A stretch of DNA of 64,000 nt from JAIBAJ01 sp965284645 (lineage in GTDB: Bacteria > Bacteroidota > Bacteroidia > JAIBAJ01): contig OZ260106.1 of assembly GCA_965284645.1 (NCBI GenBank), positions 3,720,001-3,784,000 of the forward strand. The letters run 5' to 3'. Below the pieces are notes generated by a model. It saw nothing but the letters and a program-made list of their open reading frames with translations. It searched no databases and was not told where the DNA came from. The position numbers were made by a program, and so were the translations under genes. Every line of letters starts with the position of its first letter. Position 1 is the first letter of the stretch. Positions 27,298-35,342 of this stretch are shown piece by piece.

Positions 27298-27332
27298 AAA
27301 AGGTCACATGCTTACATGTGGCCTTTTTTTTT
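27298..27332 (+). terminator. Rho-independent terminator after the DUF1573 gene
   Basis: Hairpin with a 13-bp stem (AAAAGGTCACATG with CATGTGGCCTTTT, one G-T pair) and CTTA loop, running into a T tract. It begins 17 bases after the stop. Confidence 0.85.
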
Positions 27333-27427
27333 GCCAACTTCGAAATAGGTTTGGTTTACATTCTTGTTATTTTTACCCAATCAATCTAGTTGGATCTTAT
27401 TCCTAAGAAAAAAAAGAAGCCTAAGGC

Positions 27428-28684
27428 ATGAATACGGAAAACAAGTTGCACTCGGCTACGCTTTTTATCTTGGTGGATGATTTCCCTTTGGGCCCCACCG
27501 AACCCTATTTGATTGAAGAGTTGCCTGAATTGGAAAAGACCTTTTCAAAGGTTGTATTTATCACCACCAGTCCTGCCCTAAAAGATTTTACTCCCAGGCC
27601 TAACCACTTTCATTTGAACCTCGAAAGCCGTGGCTTAGAAAAACTGTGGGCCTTTGGCGGATTTTTTCATAGTGCGGTTCAACAGGAATGCCTTTCCCTG
27701 CTGAAACAAGGACAGTTAAGTGTGTATAAGTTAAAGCTGCTTTTGGCCAATTTCCAGCAAGCACAAAAAATAAAAAAACAGGTGCAAGCCATTCAGAAGC
27801 TTCATTATCCAAACCAAACCTATGCGGTATATGCCTATTGGTGTGATGAACGAGCGCTAGCCTGCACCCTGCTTAAAAAAGATCGCATGGATACTTTAGC
27901 CATAGCCAGGGCACATGGTTGGGATATTTATACCGAAAGAAGTCCGGAAAATTACCTTCCCTACCGAAATTGGTTGCTATCCAACTTGGATAAAATGATT
28001 TGCATATCGGCCAATGGCAAGGCTTATTTAGAAAAGAAACATGGGGAAATCGGGAAAACCAAAACCGAAGTATTCCGCTTAGGCACCATGGCCTTGTCAA
28101 AAATACCTCAGAAAAAGCAGAACCAAGTCTTTACCATTTTGAGTTTGGCTTATGTAGTTCCTTTAAAAAGATTGCATAAAATAGCCCAAGCCTTAGCCCT
28201 TTCCAACCATGAAAACATTCGTTGGATTCATTTAGGCGGAGGACCAGGATTAGAAGAATTAAAAAAAGCCGCTCAACTACTTTTGGAAGCTAAACCTGCC
28301 ATTCAATTTGACTTTGTAGGTTCATTGCCCCATGACCAAATAATTGACTTTTTACAAGAAACTTACATTGATTTGTTTATCAATGTGAGCGAAACCGAAG
28401 GACTCCCAGTTTCCATTATGGAGGCAATGAGTGCTCAAATCCCTTGTTTGGCAACCAATGTGGGAGGCAGTGCTGAAATAGTGAACAAGGAAAATGGGTA
28501 TTTAATGACGGTGGATTTAAGCGAGCAACAACTTTGGGAAAAAATTTGGCAACACTACCAATTGCCAACTGAAGAATCCCAAAAAATGAGATTTGCCGCC
28601 TATAAAACATGGGAAGAAAAGTACAATGCACAGAAGAATTACCGTAGTTTTGCAAACAGGCTAATTGAACTGCTTCCAAAGTAA
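27428..28684 (+). CDS. Glycosyltransferase family 4
   Basis: A 418-residue GT-B enzyme that transfers a sugar from a nucleotide donor. The donor-binding half contains ILSLAYVVPLKRLHKIAQAL, LGGGPGLEELKKAA and the ExxxxxxxE-type segment VSETEGLPVSIMEAMSAQIP followed by TNVGGSAEIV, all typical of GT4. It heads a cluster with HisH-like, HisF-like and WbpG-like genes, so it probably builds a surface polysaccharide or glycan containing an amidinated sugar. Confidence 0.9.
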   Translation: MNTENKLHSATLFILVDDFPLGPTEPYLIEELPELEKTFSKVVFITTSPALKDFTPRPNHFHLNLESRGLEKLWAFGGFFHSAVQQECLSLLKQGQLSVYKLKLLLANFQQAQKIKKQVQAIQKLHYPNQTYAVYAYWCDERALACTLLKKDRMDTLAIARAHGWDIYTERSPENYLPYRNWLLSNLDKMICISANGKAYLEKKHGEIGKTKTEVFRLGTMALSKIPQKKQNQVFTILSLAYVVPLKRLHKIAQALALSNHENIRWIHLGGGPGLEELKKAAQLLLEAKPAIQFDFVGSLPHDQIIDFLQETYIDLFINVSETEGLPVSIMEAMSAQIPCLATNVGGSAEIVNKENGYLMTVDLSEQQLWEKIWQHYQLPTEESQKMRFAAYKTWEEKYNAQKNYRSFANRLIELLPK

Positions 28685-28714
28685 ACAAAGCATAGGAAAA
28701 GCGTGCCATTGAAT

Positions 28715-29347
28715 ATGAACGATCTATCAAACCGAGTAGGTATCATTGATGTAGGAATCGGCAATGTTGGTTCGGTAGCCAATATGTTGAGGAAAGTTGG
28801 AAACGATGCCCTTATTTTCAAAGATCCAGCCCTTTTACCTTCCTTCAAAAAAGTAATTTTGCCTGGTGTAGGCCGCTTTGATAAAGGCATTCAAGCTTTA
28901 CAACAACAAGGATTTATAGAACCTATCAAAACCTTTACTTCCCGGAAAGACACCACTTTATTGGGTATCTGTTTAGGGATGCAATTGCTTTTTGAAGGGA
29001 GTGAGGAAGGCAACGAGGCAGGCTTGGGTTATTTACCCGGTGTGGTGGAACGATTCAAAGAAAGTATTCAGTTACCGGTGCCCAATGTGGGTTGGTTACC
29101 CATCCAAATTGAAAACCCATCGCCCTTGTTTGCCGGTCTCGACCAAGCTTATTTCTATTTCGTCCATGCCTACCATGCACCTTTGCAGTTGACTGGCAGT
29201 CAGGCTGTATTGGCTAGCACCCATTATGCATATCTTTATCCTTCTGCTGTGGGAAAAGACAATGTTTTTGGAGTACAATTCCATCCCGAGAAAAGTCTTT
29301 CGTTTGGGTTTAAATTGCTTTCTAACTTTGTTCATCTGCAACCGTGA
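28715..29347 (+). CDS. hisH: HisH-like glutamine amidotransferase (sugar amidination type)
   Basis: Glutaminase of class I fold. The nucleophile elbow LLGICLGMQLLFEGSEEG holds the catalytic cysteine, and VFGVQFHPEKS holds the histidine-glutamate pair. The oxyanion strand PGVGRFDKGIQAL is intact. Length (about 210 residues) is normal. ATG 28715 is chosen over GTG 28703, which would add four residues. Because the next gene is a HisF-like protein without the cyclase aspartates, and then a WbpG-like amidotransferase, this copy likely supplies ammonia for sugar amidination, not histidine synthesis. It overlaps hisF by 4 bases (GTGA). Confidence 0.85.
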   Translation: MNDLSNRVGIIDVGIGNVGSVANMLRKVGNDALIFKDPALLPSFKKVILPGVGRFDKGIQALQQQGFIEPIKTFTSRKDTTLLGICLGMQLLFEGSEEGNEAGLGYLPGVVERFKESIQLPVPNVGWLPIQIENPSPLFAGLDQAYFYFVHAYHAPLQLTGSQAVLASTHYAYLYPSAVGKDNVFGVQFHPEKSLSFGFKLLSNFVHLQP

Positions 29348-30120
29348 GACGATTAATTCCTTTGCTTCAGGTTTATGAGAAAGAGCTTTACAAATCAAAG
29401 CATTTCGACCATTTGCGATACATAGGCGACCCCTTTGTTGCAGTGAAAATATTCAACGAGTTACAGGCGATGGAAATCATCATTGCTGATACTACACCTG
29501 CCAAAAAAGGTACTACACTTAATACCCAATTAATCGGCCAAATTGCCTCTGAATGCTTTATGCCGGTAACCTATGCTGGCGGAATTAAGGATGTGTTTAC
29601 TGCCAGTAAAATTTTATCCTTGGGGGTTGAAAAACTCTGCATTGCCTCGGCCTACCATCAACAACCTGGATTTATTAAGGAATTGGTAAAAGAATTCGGT
29701 ACTTCCACTGTGGTGGCCTGTATTGAATTAAAAACCGTAAAAGGCAAAACCTGTGTTACTTATAATAGCGGAACCAAAGTATCCAGTTTGGAACCTGATG
29801 AATGCATAAAAAAGCTTCAAGACGACGGAATTGGTGAAATCTTGGTGTATGATTTAGATCGTGATGGAACCATGCAAGGCGGAAACAATGAATGGGTTAA
29901 GAAAAGGAAAACAAACTTTCAAGTTCCATTGATATATGCAGGAGGAATCGGAAATGCAAAGGATAGCTTATCCATGTTTGAATCGGGTGCTTCGGCCGTG
30001 GCGGTTGGTTCTTCCTTTGTGTATAAAGGGCGACTGAACGGCGTGTTGATCAACTATCCCGACCACCGCCAAATGCCTGAATGGACCGGTGAGCAGTCCT
30101 TTTTATTAAAGAAATTTTAA
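29344..30120 (+). CDS. hisF: HisF-like (beta/alpha)8 partner with altered catalytic residues
   Basis: A 258-residue HisF-like barrel with both phosphate-binding halves (VTYAGGIKD and LIYAGGIGNAKDS...ASAVAVGSSFVY). In true imidazole-glycerol-phosphate synthase the first strand carries CLDV and the middle strand VAIDAK; here these read LLQVYEK and ACIELK, so the two catalytic aspartates are Gln and Glu. This fits the HisF2 proteins that channel ammonia to a sugar amidotransferase. Start is GTG at 29344 inside the hisH stop. It is 28 bases before the WbpG-like gene. Confidence 0.85.
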   Translation: MRRLIPLLQVYEKELYKSKHFDHLRYIGDPFVAVKIFNELQAMEIIIADTTPAKKGTTLNTQLIGQIASECFMPVTYAGGIKDVFTASKILSLGVEKLCIASAYHQQPGFIKELVKEFGTSTVVACIELKTVKGKTCVTYNSGTKVSSLEPDECIKKLQDDGIGEILVYDLDRDGTMQGGNNEWVKKRKTNFQVPLIYAGGIGNAKDSLSMFESGASAVAVGSSFVYKGRLNGVLINYPDHRQMPEWTGEQSFLLKKF

Positions 30121-30148
30121 ACAGTATCCATCTTAACCGAACAGCTAG

Positions 30149-31264
30149 ATGAAAGCCTGCAAACAATGCCTACTTGATGAAACCGATTATCCCGGAATAA
30201 TCCTCGACCAGCATGGCATTTGTGATATGTGTCACGTAAACATGCGGGGGATTGAGCAAATTCGAAAAAATGTAGATCCGGATTATTGGGAAAAGAAGTC
30301 GGAGGCGATTCGCAAAGCCGGAAAAGGAAAACCATACGATTGTCTCATCGGAATCAGCGGTGGAACCGATAGTACCTATATGGTGTATTTGGCCATGAAA
30401 TACGGATTAAGGCCTCTACTTTTCCATGTTGACGGAGGTTGGAACAGCGAAAAGGCTGTGGTAAATATTGCCCGAATTGTCGACAAATCAGGTTTTGATT
30501 ACGAATGCCATGTATTGCCCTGGAGTCAGATGCGTGGTTTGCAGCGTGCCTTTATCGATGCCGATGTATTGGATATCGACCTTCCTTTCGATAATATATT
30601 TGTTGCATCTACGAATAGAATTGCCCGCAAGTACAAAATCAATGTTTCTTTGAACGGTTATAATGCCCTAACCGAAGGAATTATGCCTCCAAACTTTACC
30701 CATGTCAAATACGATAAGCGTAACATCGAGGATATCTTTAAAAAGTACGGCAAGGGAACGATTAAGGATTTACCGATTTTTAGTAGTTACGAATCCTTTA
30801 TCGAAAGCAAACTTTACAATTTCAGTTCCATTTACTTCCTCAATACTCCAAGCTATTCCAAAACAGAAGCTAAACAGAAAAACATAGACTTTTTCGGCTG
30901 GCAGGATTATGGCGGTAAGCACTACGAAAACATCTTCACCCGATTGTATCAAGGCTACATTCTCCCTGAGAAATTTGGAATAGATAAACGTAAATCCCAT
31001 TTATCCATGTTGATATGCAATGGGGAACATACTCGGGAAGAAGCAATGGCCATGCTCAAAAGCGAGGATCCTTACCCGGATAAAACCTTGCTTCACGATG
31101 ATATAATCTTTTTTTGTAAAAAACTCGAAATGAGTGAGGATGAATTTAGAGATTACCTGAAACGTCCACCTCGTTCCCATCGCGAATTCCGTTCCATACT
31201 AGACGATTACGAGAAAATGCGACCGATTAAACGCTTTGTGAAAAAGGTTTTAGGGAGAAATTAA
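30149..31264 (+). CDS. N-acetyl sugar amidotransferase (WbpG/PseA family)
   Basis: A 371-residue PP-loop ATPase expected to convert a sugar acetamido group to acetamidino using ammonia from the HisH/HisF pair. The N-terminus has zinc-type cysteines (CKQC ... GICDMC), then the ATP pyrophosphatase loop LIGISGGTDSTYMVYLA and FHVDGGWNSEKAV. The late segment KSHLSMLICNGEHTREEAM matches the WbpG family. In known systems this trio makes acetamidino sugars of O-antigen or flagellin-type glycans. Here it follows a GT4 gene, implying a surface glycan. Confidence 0.88.
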   Translation: MKACKQCLLDETDYPGIILDQHGICDMCHVNMRGIEQIRKNVDPDYWEKKSEAIRKAGKGKPYDCLIGISGGTDSTYMVYLAMKYGLRPLLFHVDGGWNSEKAVVNIARIVDKSGFDYECHVLPWSQMRGLQRAFIDADVLDIDLPFDNIFVASTNRIARKYKINVSLNGYNALTEGIMPPNFTHVKYDKRNIEDIFKKYGKGTIKDLPIFSSYESFIESKLYNFSSIYFLNTPSYSKTEAKQKNIDFFGWQDYGGKHYENIFTRLYQGYILPEKFGIDKRKSHLSMLICNGEHTREEAMAMLKSEDPYPDKTLLHDDIIFFCKKLEMSEDEFRDYLKRPPRSHREFRSILDDYEKMRPIKRFVKKVLGRN

Positions 31265-31404
31265 TACCGAATGGACATTATGTATAGTCCAATTTTAGGC
31301 TCAAATTTTCTTGACAAAATTGGACTAACATATTGTATCCTCGGCATTTACCAATCTAAATTTACAAATAGCCTTTGGACTATTTATAAATTAAAATTGG
31401 TATA
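31263..31404 (-). repeat. R3 double-hairpin MITE-like element, copy b
   Basis: Reverse orientation. In its own direction it starts TATACCAATTTTAATTTATAA and its left half, up to ATTGGTAAATGCCGA, matches copies a and d. The right half is different: a long stem AGTCCAATTTT/AAAATTGGACT, ending CCATTCGGTATT. It overlaps the stop of the amidotransferase gene and could serve as its transcription end. Confidence 0.8.
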
Positions 31405-31421
31405 AGATTCGATTTGTGAAG

Positions 31422-32891
31422 TTAGAACTTAACGTAGGCTTCCAAACCATGCAAACCACCTTCTCTACCAAAGCCTGATTCCTTGTATCCTCCAAATGGG
31501 GAAGTAGGATCGAATTTGTTGTAGGTATTTGCCCAAACTACACCAGCTCTAAGCTTTTGTGTCAGGTTGAAAATTTTAGATCCTTTATCGGTCCATACCC
31601 CAGCGGATAAGCCATAAGGCACATTGTTGGCCTTTTCAATCACTTCTTCGATAGTACGGAAGGTTTGGATAGCCAAAACAGGACCAAAAATTTCTTCCCT
31701 TGAAATGCGATGACTTTGGGCCACATTGGTAAACAAGGTTGGACGACAGAAAAAACCATTGGCAGGCAATTCACATGGACTTTGGTACATATCTGCGCCT
31801 TCGTTTTTTCCAATTTCGATATATTCTGAAATGGTATTCAACTGTGCCTTCGAATTGATAGCACCGATATCCGTATTTTTATCCATTGGATCGCCCACAA
31901 TCAAGGTATCCATCCGCTTTTTCAGTTTGCTGATTACAATATCGGCCACATTCTCCTGCACAAATAAGCGAGAACCCGCGCAGCAAACATGCCCTTGGTT
32001 AAAGAAAATCCCATTGATAATTCCTTCAACTGCTTGATCGATAGGGGCATCTTCGAAAATAATATTGGCAGCCTTTCCGCCTAACTCCAAGGTCAATTTT
32101 TTATCGGTGCCAGCCACTGCCTTTTGAATGATTTTTCCTACCTCAGTGGAACCAGTAAAGGCTACTTTATTGATATCCGGATGATTAACCAAAGCTGCAC
32201 CTGTAGCTCCAAAACCGGTAACAATATTCACTACCCCATCGGGCAATTCGGCATCTTGTAAAATTTCAGCCAATTTCAAAGCCGTAAGGGAAGTAGTTTC
32301 GGCAGGTTTCAAAACAACAGTATTGCCGCAAGCCAAGGCTGGTGCAATTTTCCAGGCCGCCATCAATAAAGGAAAATTCCAAGGAATGATTTGTCCGGCT
32401 ACACCCAAGGCTTGGGGTTTACGGTTCGGAAAAGCGTATTCCAACTTATCGGCCCAACCAGCATAGTAGAAAAAGTGAGCGGCTACCAAGGGAATGTCGA
32501 TATCACGGCTTTCGCGAATGGATTTGCCCCCATCGAGGGTTTCGATTACGGCCAATTCCCGACTACGTTCCTGAATCATGCGAGCGATGCGGAACAAGTA
32601 TTTACCTCGTTCGCTACCTGGCATCGTTGACCAAACTTCGTTATAGGCTTTTCGAGCGGCTTTTACAGCTTTGTCTACATCCTTGGCATCAGCTTCTGCT
32701 ACACTGGCTAGTTTTTTCTCTGTTGCCGGATTGATAGAATCAAAATACTTACCCGACGCAGGTTTCACCCATTTTCCGCCGATAAATAAATCGTATTGGT
32801 CTTTGAGTTTTATGTGGGAAGCACTTTCAGGAGCGGCAGCATAAGGCGCATCCCAACCAGAAAGAGCTTTAGTAGTTTGGTTCTTCTTCAT
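31422..32891 (-). CDS. Aldehyde dehydrogenase family protein
   Basis: NAD(P)-dependent oxidation of an aldehyde to the acid; 489 residues from ATG 32891, usual length. The cofactor strand IPWNFPLLMAAWKIAPAL, the glutamate motif LELGGKAANIIFEDA and the catalytic cysteine in FFNQGHVCCAGSRLFVQ are intact. The C-terminal NTYNKFDPTSPFGGYKESGFGRE is typical of betaine/retinal-type ALDHs. The substrate is not defined by context. The upstream TTG at 32906 is a poorer start. Confidence 0.92.
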   Translation of the reverse strand: MKKNQTTKALSGWDAPYAAAPESASHIKLKDQYDLFIGGKWVKPASGKYFDSINPATEKKLASVAEADAKDVDKAVKAARKAYNEVWSTMPGSERGKYLFRIARMIQERSRELAVIETLDGGKSIRESRDIDIPLVAAHFFYYAGWADKLEYAFPNRKPQALGVAGQIIPWNFPLLMAAWKIAPALACGNTVVLKPAETTSLTALKLAEILQDAELPDGVVNIVTGFGATGAALVNHPDINKVAFTGSTEVGKIIQKAVAGTDKKLTLELGGKAANIIFEDAPIDQAVEGIINGIFFNQGHVCCAGSRLFVQENVADIVISKLKKRMDTLIVGDPMDKNTDIGAINSKAQLNTISEYIEIGKNEGADMYQSPCELPANGFFCRPTLFTNVAQSHRISREEIFGPVLAIQTFRTIEEVIEKANNVPYGLSAGVWTDKGSKIFNLTQKLRAGVVWANTYNKFDPTSPFGGYKESGFGREGGLHGLEAYVKF

Positions 32892-32979
32892 ATTGTAAGG
32901 ATGCAAATTGAAGCATTTTTTTAATACGTAAGGTAAATTGCGAATACGGAATGGTGAAAAGATTCAGGCAACTTTGAAA

Positions 32980-33120
32980 AATACCGAATGGACATGGTGT
33001 AGAGTCCAATTTCAGACTCACATTTTTTTGAAAAAATTAGACTACTATTCTGTATAACAGGCAATTACCAATCTGAACTTACAAATAAGCATTGATCAAT
33101 TTAAAATCAAAATTGGTATA
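32980..33120 (-). repeat. R3 double-hairpin MITE-like element, copy c
   Basis: Same subtype as copy b: ends ATACCGAATGGACAT and AAAATTGGTATA. The stem AGTCCAATTT is weaker here because the right arm has changed to AAAATTAGACTA. Noncoding. Confidence 0.75.
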
Positions 33121-33216
33121 GGCGGCAAGACTAAAGGCAAAAAGCAAAGCTGAATAGTGAATTTCTGAATGAGCAGCTGTAATTTTTTGGCAAACCTTGG
33201 TTCAAAGCACAAAACC

Positions 33217-33358
33217 CTCGGGCAGGGATAGAAGCGGAAAACCCACAGGGATGCGGAGGCACGGAGCATACCGAGGATTTGCAGCGAATAGCCCGACCAT
33301 GAGCCTGGCACGCTGTTAAGTTTAAAGCACAACTCTAAATGGCGAATGGGGCACGCCT
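33217..33358 (-). repeat. R1 structured GC-rich repeat, copy 6
   Basis: In its own orientation GGCGTGCCCC ... GTCGGGCTATTCGCTG, covarying stem AAATCC/GGGTTTT, then GCTTCTATCCCTGCCCGAGG. Inner hairpin GTATGC/GCATCC. The outer hairpin is weaker than in other copies. It lies about 95 bases from R3 copy c, in a 555-base gap with no gene. Confidence 0.8.
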
Positions 33359-33446
33359 AAAAAAAAGTATTTAAAATTTGGCGATTTACCTCAAGATTTG
33401 GTTCTAGATTTGGAAGAAACAAAAAAGGCAAACGGCTATTTTAAGG

Positions 33447-34337
33447 CTAGTACGGATGAAATACAGTTGTATCCCTTTTCAACTGGGGGACAATGCTCAT
33501 AACCGGAATTTCGCTGTTATTGATCATTTCTTGGGCAGCAGAACCAATGAACATTTCGGTGAAATCCAATTCTTGCTGGGTCATGATGATGATTAAATCA
33601 GCCTTCACTTTATTGGCATAGTCGATTACGCTATCGGCAACTGATTCGCCACTGCGGCCCGAACGGATAATTTCGGCCGTACATTCAACATTTTCCTTTT
33701 CTATGAACTTTTGTACCTGATCCATCTGGCGGGTCAAGCGGTTTACCACAAATTCGTCGGTACTGGTAATTACCGAAACTACGCGAATGGTAGAGCCAAA
33801 ATGTTTAGCAAATTCAATGGAGCGGTTTACTTTCTCCCGGGTTTCTTTGGTTAAGTCCAAAGGAAGCACGATGTTTTTGCAACCGCGACGGTGGTTTTTG
33901 CCATGGATGGTGATTACAGGAATTTTTGATTCACGGACCACACGCAAGGCATTGCTGCCGATAAATTTCTTTTTGATACCAACCGAGCCATTGGTACCCA
34001 TACAAATAAAGGTAGCCCCAATCATTTCAGCAACCTCGGTCACTTTGTCGTAAATTTTCCCATGACTAATCATGGTTTCTATACGAACGCCACTTTTGGT
34101 TTCAGCTTCTTTGGCCACCGAATCCAACTTGTTTTGTAATTGATCATGAAGCTTTTTACGCTCCAATTGCTCCTCATCGTCCTGAAATAAACGTCCAATA
34201 AGACCCGATTCTTCCTCAATAAACAGTAAAGTAATTTCGGCATTGAACACTTTGGCCAAATTTTGGGCTTGTTCAAATGCGATAATAGCTTGTTCAGAAA
34301 AATCGATGGGTACTAGAATTTTATTAGGGTTGCTCAT
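33447..34337 (-). CDS. Universal stress protein, two tandem UspA domains
   Basis: A 296-residue cytoplasmic protein of two UspA folds. Domain 1 starts KILVPIDFSEQAIIAFEQAQ and ends with FICMGTNGSVGIKKKFIGSNALRVV, the GxxGS-like ATP-binding pattern. Domain 2 starts NIVLPLDLTKETREKVNRSIE and has a degenerate nucleotide motif (TQQELDFTEMFIGSAAQEMI). It is divergent from the nucleoside phosphorylase gene and has its own -7 element. Confidence 0.92.
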   Translation of the reverse strand: MSNPNKILVPIDFSEQAIIAFEQAQNLAKVFNAEITLLFIEEESGLIGRLFQDDEEQLERKKLHDQLQNKLDSVAKEAETKSGVRIETMISHGKIYDKVTEVAEMIGATFICMGTNGSVGIKKKFIGSNALRVVRESKIPVITIHGKNHRRGCKNIVLPLDLTKETREKVNRSIEFAKHFGSTIRVVSVITSTDEFVVNRLTRQMDQVQKFIEKENVECTAEIIRSGRSGESVADSVIDYANKVKADLIIIMTQQELDFTEMFIGSAAQEMINNSEIPVMSIVPQLKRDTTVFHPY

Positions 34338-34356
34338 GAAAATATTTAATTGAATG

Positions 34357-34364
34357 CAAAAGTA
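34357..34364 (-). promoter_or_regulatory. -7 promoter element of the universal stress protein gene
   Basis: Reverse-strand TACTTTTG fits TAnnTTTG, 19 bases upstream of the ATG. Confidence 0.5.
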
Positions 34365-34469
34365 AAGCGAATAATGCAGCTAGGCAAGTAATTAGGTGAA
34401 TTGATTTTAAAAACAAGCTGTTAAAAAAGCTTTTTTGCCACTTATCCGAGCATTTCGCATCTTTGCCCC

Positions 34470-35342
34470 ATGCCAATAAAAGAATCTGAACTAATCCTTA
34501 ATCCCGACGGAAGTGTTTACCACATTGCCCTAACGCCAGAAATGGTTGCTGATGATGTAATTTTGGTGGGCGACCCAGGACGGGTAAAAACCGTTTCTTC
34601 CCGTTTCGATAAAATCCTTTTCGAACGTCAACACCGCGAATTCATTACCCATACAGGAGAATACAAAGGCAAGCTGGTAACTGCAATTTCTACGGGAATT
34701 GGTACCGACAACATCGATATAGTGCTCAATGAACTGGATGCCGCGGTTAACATAGACCTTAAAACCCGAGAAATAAAGAAGAAGCTGAAAAGCCTTAATT
34801 TGATACGTATCGGAACTTCTGGTTCGCTTCAGGCTGATATTCCAGTTGATGCTTATGTGGCAAGTACCTTTGGTTTAGGATTGGATGTGCTGCTCAACTT
34901 CTATGATTTCGATAATACTGAGCTAGAAGAAGATTTGGCCGATGCCTTTGAGGAACAAACCGAATGGCCTGCAACTTTGCATCTACCTGTTTTTATTGAA
35001 GGTAGCAAATCCCTGCTCGAAAAATCAAAATCCTTTACCAAACAAGGAATCACTGCAACAGCTCCCGGTTTTTTCGGTCCACAAGGTCGCCAACTTCGCC
35101 TCAAACCCTTGGTTCCAGATTTGAATGAAAAATTAACCGCCTTCAAACATAAGGACCATCGCATCACCAATTTCGAGATGGAAACTTCGGCTTTGTATGG
35201 ATTAGGACGGGCTTTGGGACATAACAGTCTGACCATATGTGCCATTATTGCCAACAGAATAAAAAAAGAATATAGCAAAAACTCCCAAAAAGCTATCGAA
35301 AACCTAATCGATTTGGTTTTGGAGGAGCTAATTAGTAAATGA
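34470..35342 (+). CDS. Nucleoside phosphorylase (uridine phosphorylase-like)
   Basis: Phosphorolysis of a nucleoside in salvage. The 290-residue protein has the phosphate-binding GDPGRVKTVSSRFD, the ISTGIGTDNIDIVLNELDA segment and LIRIGTSGSLQ, then NFEMETSALYGLGRALGH, the ribose/base contact motif of the PNP/UDP family. Preference for uridine is likely but not proven. Its end overlaps the transglycosylase start by 4 bases (ATGA), so they are coupled. Confidence 0.9.
   Translation: MPIKESELILNPDGSVYHIALTPEMVADDVILVGDPGRVKTVSSRFDKILFERQHREFITHTGEYKGKLVTAISTGIGTDNIDIVLNELDAAVNIDLKTREIKKKLKSLNLIRIGTSGSLQADIPVDAYVASTFGLGLDVLLNFYDFDNTELEEDLADAFEEQTEWPATLHLPVFIEGSKSLLEKSKSFTKQGITATAPGFFGPQGRQLRLKPLVPDLNEKLTAFKHKDHRITNFEMETSALYGLGRALGHNSLTICAIIANRIKKEYSKNSQKAIENLIDLVLEELISK

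Noticed and set aside
28715..30120. Histidine biosynthesis operon
   Set aside because: Only hisH and hisF are present, the HisF catalytic aspartates are replaced, and the neighbours are sugar genes.
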